From assembly GCA_944989445.1 (NCBI GenBank), contig CALYLW010000014.1, forward strand, positions 800,978 through 864,977: DNA of 64,000 nucleotides, written 5' to 3'. This DNA comes from Ampullaceana balthica (lineage: Eukaryota > Mollusca > Gastropoda > Lymnaeidae). Made by a program: the position numbers and the translations under genes. Of this stretch, positions 55,501-62,264 are shown piece by piece; within the stretch, counting starts at the first letter, position 1; each line of letters opens with the position of its first letter. The notes below the pieces were generated by a model. The model did no database searches. It saw only the letters and a program-made list of their open reading frames with translations, and was not told the DNA's origin.

Positions 55501-58500
55501 AATGTGAAAGAAATTATTGTCATGGATATAATGGAAGCAAGGCATTTATGAATTGTATTCGACAGCACACCTGACATATCACACACTGACCAGATGTCTG
55601 AAATTTTCAGATTTATGAAAATCCACAATGAAAATTTGAAGTAAGAGAAGTGTTTCACAGAAACAAAAGCTGATGACATTAGATATAAAGTTTTTACATT
55701 CTAAAAAGTGAATGACTAGATTAAGGATGTTAAGAAATTTTCCTTTGTTGCGGCATCAACTCTTCAATGGAATGTCACAATTGAACACACTGGAATGCCT
55801 GTGAAAAAACTTTCATCCATACAAGTATTCATCATTCTGGTGCTAAAAGAGGGAAAGATAAGAATGATAAATATATTTAGCAACAATTGAGGTATATGTG
55901 ATCCTCTTGAAAATTTAGACACAAGATACACCACAAGATCTTTGAAATTCTGTTTATAATTGCACCTTTTATCTGATGACAAAAGGTTTTCCTACCGACT
56001 GTTGACCATGATAGAGACCTTAAGATTATTTATGCACAAAAAGTGCTGTAATTTGACGGAATATCTTCTTAAAAAGGACCTTTAAAAAACCCACCATTAT
56101 GAAATTTTGGTTGAGAATAGTAAGGTTTTAAAGATATGATAAGAGAACAATTAAGAGATGCCAGACTCACTTTGAAAGAGGAAACAGTAAAGAGAGACTA
56201 GACTGGAGTAAAGTATATGTTTCCATTGTGAACTCCAGACCAGATCAACATTTAAGACATTCATTTTTGTGTCGACTATCAATTGAAAGTGATTAGGTGA
56301 AGAACATCCATGATTTTGACAAAGTGATATACAGGTTATGAGCTATGAAAAGCAGGAGAGGAAAATTTAAAATAAAATCAGTTTAACGTGAACAAAATAA
56401 CTACATCTTAATTTACATACCATGTTTTATGGACTATAAGATGCACATTAATTTTTAAGCAAATTTTACCACAAAAAAAAACACTTAATTTTTAACACGA
56501 AATTTTGAGAATAAGATGCACCTGAATTTTTGAGGCAATATTTCAAAGAAAAAAGTGTGCCACATAATCTGTAAAATATGGTAAATATTTTACCCTCCAT
56601 CTTGTTCTTGTCATTGTTCTTTTGTGCATTTATTCTTAATTTTTTAAAATTAATACATCTATGGAGGTGGGGGGGGGGAAAGACACCATGAATTTACTGC
56701 CCCAGGGGACACCCATCCAAACTAAGCCACTGTGAATGACAAATGAATTGTTAAATTTTTTAAAAATCTTTAATTTTTTGCACTACTTGAAACAGAGGAA
56801 AAAGAACAGAGGTTTTTAGTAAATTAATTTTTTTTTAAAACAACATATTCTTCCCACAACTTGAAATAAACAAATATAAAGCCTTTCATTGCAATTAAAG
56901 ATTGATGATCTAAAACCAATGTTGTTCAACCCAGTTAATGATGGAGGATCATTTTTACAAGAATGCAAACAGCATATATGTGTGTAATTAACTTATTAAT
57001 AAAGCTACAGCTTTGAATAACAGGCTCTCTTTTTAAACAAAGTAATAAAGGGCCATTTATCCATTTTTTTTTAAAGGCATGTCTGCCCTAAAGGTAATTA
57101 AGTTGTGTGTATAAAAAAATAGATGTTAAACTTTAATCCCACTATTTTGCTAATGCCTACTGCAGTATATTTGCCAAACTTTTAAACATGTATTTTATGT
57201 AATTAAAGCTTAACATACATTCTTATTTACACTAATTGTGTCTCTTTTAATTAATTTACCTCTGAATTATAATAACGAATGAGAATCAAATATAAGTTTG
57301 AATACCTCGTTTGAAAAAGCAGACAATAGAAACATTGAAAATAAAACCCTTTAATAACTTTAAACTGTTAAAAAGAGGAAACTTACTGAAATATGCACAG
57401 GCCTCTAATGGCTCTACATGCTGCACTAACTGCCTTAGCGTGGGCTAGATGTTTTCGGACACCTTCAATTATCTCTATATGTGTGTTTTTTTCCATCAGA
57501 GTCCTGCAAAGTCCATCTGAAGGGTAAATTTATATTTTAAAATATGAATTAAGCCGTTAAGTGATGCAAAAAGGTGAAAGCAAAAACTAAGATTAGTTCA
57601 ATATCTATGATAGATTAAAAGAAAATGTATGTGCTTTTAGCACTTCAAGGTAAGACAGAAATGGATTGGCTTTTCAAAAATAGTAAAACTAGTAACTATA
57701 GCACCAAATCACATAACTTAGCCTCTCCTTACCATTGTCTGCAGTGAGGTAATATATGCACTTGCAGGCTGAGATGAAAACTTCTTCATCCTCTCCATAC
57801 ATTAGAATAGCACCAAGACACAATGTATGAAGAGGATCCCTGGTTAATAGAGTTTTGTGTTCAATTAATTTTACATAGATCTATTTTCTTGGAAGTTTTA
57901 ACAAAGGATATATATATATATATATATACACACATGTATTGTGAAAAAGATAACTTTTCTATTGAAGATACAGTGCTATTGAAATAAATAATTTTAAATC
58001 AAATTCCTTGTGCTGTAGATTATTTAAACAAAAATTTATCAAATTTAAATAAGATTTACTGTTTCAGTTCTGAGCTTTCTCCTATCCACATGTAGACTTC
58101 AGGTCTGCACTCTAACAATTTACATAAAGATTTGCAACCACAAGCCTAAGATTTAATATTTTTAAAAAGTTAAGCAAACTAATAACAAAAATTATATTAT
58201 ATTAAGTTACATATAAAGAAAGAAAATCAAATCACTAACTTTGTTTTAAAATTTAAACATTTCTACTAGATAATATTATAAAATGCATAATTTATTTAAA
58301 ATTATTTTTTCTCTCTGCTTATCTTTAAAACTGTTTTGTAATTAACTTAAGTTTTAATATGAAGCAATGTTCTTTTGAATTTAAAAGTAAACCTTCTCTT
58401 TAGTAGTAAAGTCATGATTTACCTGAATAAGTATTATTCCCATGTGCCTAGACATTGCAAGATAAATGACTTTTAACCACTGAGAAGCCAGACCAGCTAG

Positions 58501-61500
58501 AGATGTGTCTAAAAACATTTGATCAGCTGGATGGATACATTTGAAAATTAAACTTTAAACAAGTATTCAGACAAATAATGATCTTATTACTTAATAGTGT
58601 GTCTATTTAGTTATGTTAACTTGAACCTGCAAATACATTTTATGAGCATTAAAAAAAAACTATCTCAGTGGTGGGCAAACTTTTCAGGGCAAGAGGCACA
58701 TAAGAGGATCATAATAAGTCAAATGGTTGCATCTAAAAAATACCAGCCTCAGTTCAAGCACAAACATGTCTACTTTAATATACATCTGTTGATACTTTCT
58801 AACTTGCTACAGGTTTTCATGAGCTCACATAACCCCATAGCAGGTTACATAAAGTTTACCCTTTTGACTTGTCTAGCTTTATAGCTCATGGGGCACTTTT
58901 GTTCACATTTTGCCAACTTCTTGGATATTTAGTATTTTATTTTCATTTAGTAGCCCAATAATATGAAAAATGTGCCAAATCAATTTTTTTGTTAAGTACC
59001 TTAATGTAATTGAATGTTGAGTTAAAACTATAGAAAAAATTTTCATAAATTGTAGCTGGTCTAAACGCATGTCTTTAGCAAATTGTACACAAACATAATA
59101 AAGTTATTAACTACTTGCCAGTAGATAAAAAAATTCTAAGGCCAATTAGTTGTATATTTGGGTCATCTGCTCTTGATATCAGCTCAGGAAGCAACATGCC
59201 AGTCACAAAGTCTTTTTCTATTAATAGTCCACAAACCTTATCTGAAAACCAATTTGTTTAAATTAAAATTACACAAAAACAGAAAAATAAAATAAGTGTT
59301 ATAAAATTATGAATTGTCACAAACAAGAAAACCAAATCAGGCCACATTGTTTGACTTTGTTTTTTTAAAGAAAAATCCCTCAAACTAGCATTTTAATTTA
59401 TATGATTTAATTGTTCTTTAATAACTCAAGACAGGGGGCCATTTTAGACTCAGATAAATTCATTTTTTCTTTATAATAGCCTTACATTAAAACAAAAAAA
59501 TTTTCATAAAATCTTCATGCTCTTCAAATCCTATATGCAATAGATGAAAACTTCAAGGGACGCATACAAAATTTTACCAAAATAAAATGAGGGTTGAAAT
59601 AATATTCATCAAATGTAATTCTATATAATTATACATTTAAACTTATACATATTAAGGCAATCTCTACACGTTTTTTTAATTCCATGAACCTTCTTGCATT
59701 ACAAAAATAATCACTATTGGCCTACTGTGTCCTAACTCTTCAAAGTGGTTACCCAACTATTTATTATAAAATACTTACCATCATGTGACAAGGTTTCCAA
59801 CAAGCTGAAGCTCTCTACAATGACAGAGCTTTCCGAAGGCATTTGGGACATTAAGGACTTAACAATATTTAAGATAGGTAATCCTAACATTGGACGAATT
59901 TCTTCTGTGGATCAAAGTAAATTAATATAAAATTTTAATCCTTATGATTAACTTTTTCTTACCTCTTTACAAATACATTTTATTCAAATACAGAAAGTGT
60001 ATTTGCATCATAATTATTTCAATCTCCGTTCATTCCACATTTATGTATAAATAGACTTTTATGAAGATTTAAACGTCTTTTTAGGACAGTGGATAAAAAG
60101 TTTAAGATTGGCTTGCATTATTTATTTTCTATCTCTGAGGAAAATTTGTAGCTGAAAACCTACTATTGCTGGCAGCAGTCCTCAGAAGTTTAAAAAGAGC
60201 TTTGATGAAATCTACATTTCCACTATGTGCTTTAACGAGGTGAAGTAGATGATAAAGATATTTCTTGGCAAGTGTGTCTCTGAGATCAGGTTCTGAAATA
60301 AACAGAGCAATTTAGAAGGGATAGGACCCACTTTAAAAGTTTTAAATAGATGTGTGAGTTTTAATAAAATTTAATGACTATACTTAAAATTCAACCACAT
60401 CTTGTCTGATATTTTATTCAATAAGCTTAAATATTATCACAATCACCACTTTTTTTTTCTTAAGTCAACCTAAAAAATATAACAATAAAACCCAATTTAC
60501 CATTTTTATATTCTTTTTAATAACCATAATTTAATTGTATAACATAATCTAGAGACCTTTTTTTGTGTGTTCCATTTTATAGAATTATAATAAAAATCAT
60601 TACTTAATTACTGATTAAAATAATTTATAATTCAAGAAAACCACACAAAATATATCTTTAAAAACAATTCCTTTTTAAAAGATGCATTTATATAATTTAT
60701 ATTTTAAAAACTACAGTGTTATATATTTTAATTGCAGTTGCATTTGAAAGGTACAAAAGTTAGTTTTCTTTACAACCCTTTGGAATAGACTGTGTGTATT
60801 CCTTTGGTAAAGGCAGAGCTTTCTAGAATGCCCTTTTGCACATTTTCCTTTTTGTTCTAAATGGTTTCAGATGATTCTGTTTCTGCTGTGTTATATGGCT
60901 ATCTGTATATGAACACCAAAATACACCCATTGTTCAACACATGGCTTGAGTCAAGTCTATGCAAGTGAACATTTTCTCTAGACAATACATTGTTGAAATG
61001 CAAACCTTCTTTTAGGATTATTGTGATAACTTGAAAAGACTCTATAAGTCTGGCAGGATCATCAGATAAGTAGCTGACTCCATGAAAAACCACATCCATC
61101 AGTTTTTCCCAATGTTTGTTCTGAGATATTTGTCTTCGTAAGTGATCTGATTACAAAAAGGTCAAATCTTATAATGTGTTAACTTTAAGGTCTTTTCTTA
61201 CTGTCTAACAAACAAGAAACTAACAAAAATAAATTTTTGTTAAATGTAAACTATACTGTCAGAATACTTATCAATGTAATCAGAAAAGATTTAAGTAATT
61301 TTAGAAGAAAATAAGAAACATGTTTTGAAAATATTACAATTAATTTGATAAACACGAATAGAGTTGTAATTATGATATTGATTAACATAGATCAGGCCTA
61401 GAAGGCTCATTAGGCGGACATTTGTGTTCTCCATTTCTGAAGGTTTCTTGCAGCTCGATGAAGATCTTGAAATATTTCAAAACCTAGAATTTTGCTTTCT

Positions 61501-62264
61501 TTGCAGATTTTTCTGTTTAAAGTTTCTCTCGGTCTGCCTGGTCTCCTCTTGCCCCCTGGTTGCCATGTGAGGGTCTGTCGGTGTAGTCTAGAGCTGTCCA
61601 TGTGAAGTACATGGCTGATGTATGACAATCTTCTTTTTTATTTTAATGGTAGATGCTACATGTCTGACTAGAAAGTTCCCTTACTGCTGCAGATGTCTTG
61701 AAATCAAACCATCGTATGTTAAGATTATGCAGGCATTTATTTATGAAAATGTTGAGTCGCTGATCTATTAACTTTGTTGATTTCCAGCTTTTGTTCATGT
61801 AAATTAAGTCTAGTATCACTTAGAAAGAATGCCAAATGACAGGAGCAAAGAGGGTGCACCACCAAAACCACTGAGGAAAACAGCTCAAGGGAAGAGCTAG
61901 GCTTAGATGGATAGGTGCTGAACAGAAAGATTTTAGCAACTGGGCATCCAATCTTGGGGAAGAAAGACATTGGTTAGGTCTGAGTGGAAGGAAGTGGTGA
62001 GGCAGGCCAAAGCCCTGCATGGGCTATAGTGCCATAGGGATGGATGAATGATATCACACAGGCTTTGTAGATTTTTTGTTGGGTTTCCCGCTGTTGAGTT
62101 ATAGGTATTTGATTTATGAAATGCTTTAAAATCTAATTTGTAAGTAAAACAGTTTATTTGATAGATATTTTTTACCTGACTTTAATAATTTGTCCAGAAG
62201 GCGTATTGCTCTTGAATGAATTTGTTCATTTGTGAGATTTTCACTTAGCAGTTTGAGAATGTGA
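15766..62264 (-). CDS. LRRK2: LRRK2-type leucine-rich repeat serine/threonine kinase, 63 exons, 5' end outside the window
   Basis: Sixty-three exons, listed by domain in the entries below, join without a single phase conflict. They give 7,534 coding nucleotides and about 2,510 residues ending in TGA at 15768-15766. Human LRRK2 is 2,527 residues, and alignment from memory suggests about 100-120 N-terminal residues lie to the right of 62264. Order: ARM-like, ANK, Ser-rich linker, LRR, Roc GTPase, COR, kinase, WD40. ARM-like repeats before ANK separate LRRK2 from LRRK1, which starts with ANK. LRRK2 is a cytosolic, membrane-recruited kinase that phosphorylates Rab GTPases in vesicle traffic and lysosome stress; applying that role here is inference. 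All catalytic motifs of GTPase and kinase are present, so the gene looks functional despite introns loaded with transposons. Two introns use GC donors (after exons 59119-59241 and 40359-40430). It converges with the RPUSD3-like gene, whose stop is 6.6 kb from its own. Confidence 0.95.
15876..16840 (-). other. last intron of LRRK2
   Basis: No gene. TACAGTAATCCCTCGTTTAT at 16601 resembles the end of a known type of mariner-like MITE, but no partner end was found. The remaining sequence is AT-rich without recognisable content. Confidence 0.4.
17045..17960 (-). pseudogene. degenerate non-LTR retrotransposon RT (LINE family B)
   Basis: Read on the - strand, scattered frames give [12 protein letters not shown], then, after stops, [34 protein letters not shown] and [13 protein letters not shown], the RT C-terminal GHV...RGRP region. 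The second copy at 61400-62095 reads [20 protein letters not shown] at the same place. A 130-bp MITE (17092-17221) interrupts it. It lies in the LRRK2 intron 16934-18113. Confidence 0.8.
17092..17221. mobile_element. hAT-type MITE inside LINE B, 130 bp
   Basis: Ends CAATGTTACCTCTAAG and inverted CAATGTTCCCTTTAAG, flanked by CTTGGAAT (17084-17091) and CTTGGTAT (17222-17229), one mismatch. Same family as 545-725. Confidence 0.8.
19466..21017 (-). other. large LRRK2 intron without recognised repeats
   Basis: AT-rich. An open frame at 19843-20133 on the - strand is hydrophobic and low-complexity and lacks splice or homology support. Nothing else was recognised. Confidence 0.4.
21701..22254 (+). 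mobile_element. non-autonomous Helitron, 554 bp
   Basis: Begins TCTATATATATAATTCACC after A (21700) and ends GGGTCGTATCTAG before T (22255). The terminal hairpin GCGGCGTA-TGC-TACGCCGC (22223-22241) lies 9 bases before CTAG. It sits in the LRRK2 intron 21521-22463, antisense to the gene. It shares internal and terminal sequence with 9791-10083. Confidence 0.83.
22464..28376 (-). CDS. LRRK2: LRRK2 serine/threonine kinase domain (exons 47-55)
   Basis: Exons 28303-28376, 27942-28005, 27638-27703, 26647-26817, 24624-24722, 23870-23995, 23311-23418, 23040-23144 and 22464-22565 (the last also reaches into WD40). The glycine loop is [12 protein letters not shown], the ATP-binding Lys is in VVAVKVF (about 27689-27691) and the helix-C Glu is in LRQE. 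The catalytic loop is [13 protein letters not shown], with Tyr replacing the usual His exactly as in LRRK2. The magnesium motif is ADYGISQF (DYG, not DFG, about 23969-23977); its Gly is human Gly2019, so the human G2019S position is wild type here. [10 protein letters not shown] gives the APE motif. The hinge reads RLVVMEF. All catalytic residues are present, so an active kinase is expected. Confidence 0.96.
23550..23645. repeat. 32-bp tandem repeat, three copies
   Basis: GTACAMCTAATGATTACACA recurs at 23556, 23588 and 23620 with nearly no divergence, inside the kinase-region intron 23419-23869. High identity suggests a recent expansion. Confidence 0.85.
25434..25596. mobile_element. hAT-type MITE, 163 bp
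   Basis: Ends CAGAAGTGTAACTGGG and inverted CAGAGGCGTAACAACG, flanked by exact ATGAGTAA duplications (25426-25433, 25597-25604). It lies in the LRRK2 intron 24723-26646, which otherwise shows nothing recognisable. Confidence 0.82.
27051..27593. mobile_element. TIR-bounded non-autonomous DNA transposon
   Basis: Left CGTATATACTCAAGTATAAG; inverted right CCTTATATACTCGAGTATAA. Subterminal ATAAGTCGACCCC occurs near both ends in opposite orientation. No coding. It lies in intron 26818-27637, ending 45 bp from the downstream border of exon 27638-27703. Confidence 0.62.
28692..33866 (-). CDS. LRRK2: LRRK2 COR dimerisation domain and pre-kinase linker (exons 37-46)
   Basis: Exons 33812-33866, 33171-33299, 32854-33012, 32237-32349, 31371-31471, 30892-30992, 30587-30658, 29778-29860, 29070-29197 and 28692-28798 give about 349 residues. 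Landmarks shared with human LRRK2 are [18 protein letters not shown] (human FKIRDQLVVGQLIPDCYV), [29 protein letters not shown] and [20 protein letters not shown]. The exon starting at 29860 uses the acceptor ATCCAG rather than the overlapping GTCAG, because only the former keeps the frame. The last two exons carry VPCTMC and ILCPEHH, a possible metal-binding Cys/His set that human LRRK2 lacks at this place. COR dimerises Roc-COR proteins and couples the GTPase to the kinase. Confidence 0.93.
31799..32122. mobile_element. decayed hAT (Charlie-like) MITE
   Basis: Left CAGTGGTTCCAGACCTTTTT with CGCGGAACA after it. The inverted right end AGTGTTTTTAAAACTTTTT is followed by ATGGAACA. The ends are imperfect and no target duplication is visible. 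LRRK2 intron 31472-32236. Confidence 0.42.
32600..32800 (+). mobile_element. 3' end of a non-LTR retrotransposon (family E)
   Basis: The frame reads [20 protein letters not shown] and later [17 protein letters not shown], a common RT C-terminus in metazoan LINEs. It is followed by a stop and a TGATGATGATGATGA tail. It ends 54 bp from the COR exon border at 32854. Confidence 0.72.
34176..37840 (-). CDS. LRRK2: LRRK2 Roc (Ras-of-complex) GTPase domain (exons 31-36)
   Basis: Exons 37745-37840, 37360-37502, 36176-36296, 34736-34865, 34525-34587 and 34176-34272 encode about 217 residues. The P-loop is [16 protein letters not shown] (catalytic Lys codon about 37452-37454). Switch II is [16 protein letters not shown] in exon 36176-36296, and the G4 motif is VVGTHYD in exon 34736-34865. 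The Arg of NIHARAP corresponds to human Arg1441, the residue changed in inherited Parkinson disease. Switch II has Gln where human LRRK2 has Arg1398, so it resembles ordinary Ras-like GTPases. Exon 36176-36296 is flanked on both sides by LINE fragments (34980-36010 and 36355-37335) but is intact, with good acceptor (TATGCAG) and donor (GTATGC). Confidence 0.94.
34980..36010 (+). pseudogene. non-LTR retrotransposon RT fragment (LINE family A)
   Basis: Broken frames read [35 protein letters not shown] (catalytic YADD), [43 protein letters not shown] and [20 protein letters not shown], ending at a TAG after QALHGL (35967). Several frameshifts and stops make it inactive. It lies antisense in the Roc intron 34866-36175. 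A 230-bp relative is at 61815-62050. Confidence 0.87.
36355..37335 (-). pseudogene. non-LTR retrotransposon RT 3' half (LINE family C)
   Basis: On the - strand: [74 protein letters not shown] and finally [20 protein letters not shown], then a (TATCT)n tail at 36355-36372. A 170-bp scrap of another LINE sits inside at 36600-36770. It fills the Roc intron 36297-37359. Confidence 0.87.
36600..36770 (+). mobile_element. zinc-finger LINE 3' scrap nested in LINE C
   Basis: The + strand reads [20 protein letters not shown] followed by H, the C-terminal C2H2 finger also seen as [20 protein letters not shown] at 47390-48065. The homologous copy of LINE C at 3160-3560 lacks this block, which shows it is an insertion. 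Confidence 0.65.
37974..39843. mobile_element. pogo/Tigger-like non-autonomous element, 1.87 kb
   Basis: TA dinucleotides (37972-37973, 39844-39845) flank ends CAGTCGAACCCACTTACC and inverted CAGTCGAAACCGGTTAAG. CTCGA-rich motifs (AGCTCGACC, AACTCGA, CATCGGTTATCTCGATG) fill both subterminal regions. TA duplication with CAGTCGAA ends is typical of pogo-group mariner relatives. No transposase frame was recognised. The interior is GC-richer, with C and G homopolymers near 38620 and 38850. LRRK2 intron 37841-39909. Confidence 0.78.
39910..44135 (-). CDS. LRRK2: LRRK2 leucine-rich repeat domain (exons 23-30)
   Basis: Exons 43933-44135, 43640-43750, 43198-43331, 42733-42884, 41784-41907, 40656-40767, 40359-40430 and 39910-40020 encode about 340 residues with the LxxLxLSxNxL pattern. 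Examples are [66 protein letters not shown] and [20 protein letters not shown]. The last two match human LRRK2 VEKLHLSHNKLKEIPPEIG and LTSLDVSYN closely. Exon 40359-40430 is followed by GAG|GCAAGT, an almost ideal GC donor. The exon at 41784 has its donor only about 20 bp from the end of a TIR-bounded repeat (41412-41760). Confidence 0.93.
40955..41405 (-). mobile_element. 3' end of LINE family D (L2/CR1-like)
   Basis: - strand frame: [40 protein letters not shown] and [16 protein letters not shown]. The 3' end reads TGGGGTACTGCCCTATATAA followed by an ATT-rich tail. A second copy is at 49780-50345 (+). LRRK2 intron 40768-41783. Confidence 0.78.
41412..41760. mobile_element. TIR-bounded repeat, short copy
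   Basis: Ends contain TTTTTAAAAACTAGTCTTAT and, inverted, CTTTTTACTAGTCTTATATT. About 190 bp of the interior (TTTGACTATAAATCCCTTAT through GGACGGTAGG and GTGAACAGTGACGG) is nearly identical to 51000-51170. No coding. Confidence 0.62.
44577..46525 (-). CDS. LRRK2: LRRK2 Ser-rich linker between ANK and LRR (exons 18-22)
   Basis: Exons 46244-46525, 45933-46088, 45597-45755, 45189-45355 and 44577-44649 give about 279 residues of mostly low-complexity, Ser-rich and charged sequence. The start, [19 protein letters not shown], is the conserved link after the ankyrin repeats (human LRRK2: GKVEPSWLGPLFPD). Later stretches such as [18 protein letters not shown] and [15 protein letters not shown] are basic-Ser motifs. 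In human LRRK2 the corresponding linker carries the phosphosites that bind 14-3-3 proteins (Ser910, Ser935); whether RRNS serves that role here is inference. This is the least conserved part of the protein, and exon calls rest on splice sites, phase and open frame more than on similarity. Confidence 0.85.
46560..46860 (-). repeat. dispersed SINE-like repeat with hammerhead-like core (copy B)
   Basis: On the - strand, ATATCCTGTGTCTTTG, GATGAAGGGATTAACCGAAA and TTTGTGTATTAGTCAA align with copy A at about 54560-54840. The repeat ends about 35 bp before the acceptor of LRRK2 exon 46244-46525. Confidence 0.6.
46993..51748 (-). CDS. LRRK2: LRRK2 ankyrin-repeat segment (exons 15-17)
   Basis: The end of exon 51648-51748 ([14 protein letters not shown]), exon 48154-48273 and exon 46993-47092 form short ankyrin repeats. 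Exon 48154-48273 reads [13 protein letters not shown] then [20 protein letters not shown], the usual ankyrin turn-helix-helix pattern and close to human LRRK2 VECLLLLGADANQ. Exon 46993-47092 ([20 protein letters not shown]) matches the human segment that starts EQDVRKALTISIGKGDSQII. Its donor is taken as GAGA|GTAGGT because only this phase opens the next exon; the nearby AG|GTGGAA donor would break the frame. The intron 48274-51647 contains a complete 3-kb hAT element with its own nested insertions, and intron 47093-48153 contains a zinc-finger LINE fragment. Confidence 0.9.
47390..48065 (-). pseudogene. zinc-finger LINE, C-terminal RT and C2H2 finger remnant
   Basis: - strand frames: [74 protein letters not shown] and the finger [20 protein letters not shown] followed by H. 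One frameshift near 47800. Same family as 1845-3115. It sits in the LRRK2 intron 47093-48153. Confidence 0.85.
49780..50345 (+). mobile_element. LINE family D 3' end nested in the hAT element
   Basis: + strand frames: [40 protein letters not shown] and [20 protein letters not shown], then stop. The 3' end carries AAAGCGCTGTGAGCCCAG and AGCGCTATATAAATAATC. One frameshift separates an upstream frame (49860-49950) from the rest. Confidence 0.78.
50363..51245. mobile_element. TIR-bounded repeat, long copy with internal inverted repeat
   Basis: Starts AAAAACACTTTTTAAAAACT and ends TTAATATAAGACTAGTAAAA. Inside, about 115 bp (50366-50480) recur inverted at about 50610-50725, including AGTAGAAAATAAATTTAAAA against its complement. 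Beyond that it matches 41460-41760. Confidence 0.62.
51648..62264 (-). CDS. LRRK2: LRRK2 N-terminal armadillo-like region (exons 1-15 of those visible)
   Basis: Exons (high to low): 62176-62264, 61006-61146, 60164-60292, 59779-59904, 59119-59241, 58423-58508, 58060-58145, 57733-57839, 57387-57516, 53615-53751, 53142-53270, 52808-52888, 52561-52703, 52044-52188, 51648-51748. They encode about 584 residues of repeating amphipathic helices, for example [19 protein letters not shown] and [16 protein letters not shown], the armadillo-like solenoid of LRRK2. The first visible stretch aligns with human LRRK2 near residue 120-150 (there HQLILKMLTV...LLLTSGK). Its first base completes a codon begun in an unseen upstream exon. 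In human LRRK2 this region binds Rab29, Rab8 and Rab10 and recruits the kinase to membranes. The exon ending at 59119 is followed by GCAAGT, a GC-AG intron; exon borders elsewhere are GT-AG. The 3.6-kb intron 53752-57386 holds repeats. Confidence 0.9.
54560..54840 (+). repeat. dispersed SINE-like repeat with hammerhead-like core (copy A)
   Basis: Carries GTACTGATGAAGGCATTAGC followed by CGAAACGTTTACTG, then TGTTGTATTAGTTGAATAAT and GAAGCTTAAATGTATTG. It aligns over about 270 bp with 46560-46860 inverted. Confidence 0.6.
56419..56582. mobile_element. MITE, 164 bp
   Basis: Ends ACCATGTTTTATGGACTATA and inverted ACCATATTTTACAGATTATG. Subterminal AAGATGCAC boxes recur. Both ends abut TA-rich sequence. 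The ACCGTATTTT..GGACTATAAG class of ends is common in animal genomes. Confidence 0.6.
58666..58923. mobile_element. possible hAT MITE
   Basis: Left end CAGTGGTGGGCAAACTTTTC; inverted right end CAAGAAGTTGGCAAAATGTG. The ends are only partly alike and no target duplication was found. The frame at 58597-58884 is not coding. LRRK2 intron 58509-59118. Confidence 0.38.
61400..62095 (-). pseudogene. LINE family B remnant, split by LINE A
   Basis: - strand frame at 61628-61410: [40 protein letters not shown] and [11 protein letters not shown]. The part at 62050-62095 continues the match to 17580-17640, so the LINE A piece at 61815-62050 inserted into it. Confidence 0.8.
61815..62050 (+). mobile_element. 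LINE family A C-terminal fragment nested in LINE B
   Basis: Matches 35760-35995: ATGCCAAATGACAGGAGCAA and, in frame near the end, [15 protein letters not shown]. Stops and frameshifts throughout. Confidence 0.75.

Larger units (their letters stand above)
53752..57386 (-). other. 3.6-kb LRRK2 intron with repeats
   Basis: 54100-54545 is a GC-richer block sharing TTTATAGTCAAAAACTTTGT with 50985-51010. 54560-54840 is repeat copy A. 56419-56582 is a MITE. 55000-56380 gives only fragmented frames that I could not assign to any element; no exon is needed here because the flanking exon phases join directly. Confidence 0.5.

Noticed and set aside
55000..56380. Possible decayed transposon gene in a LRRK2 intron
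   Set aside because: Only fragments such as [13 protein letters not shown] and [20 protein letters not shown] could be read. No family, terminal repeats or target duplication was found, so it is not annotated as an element.
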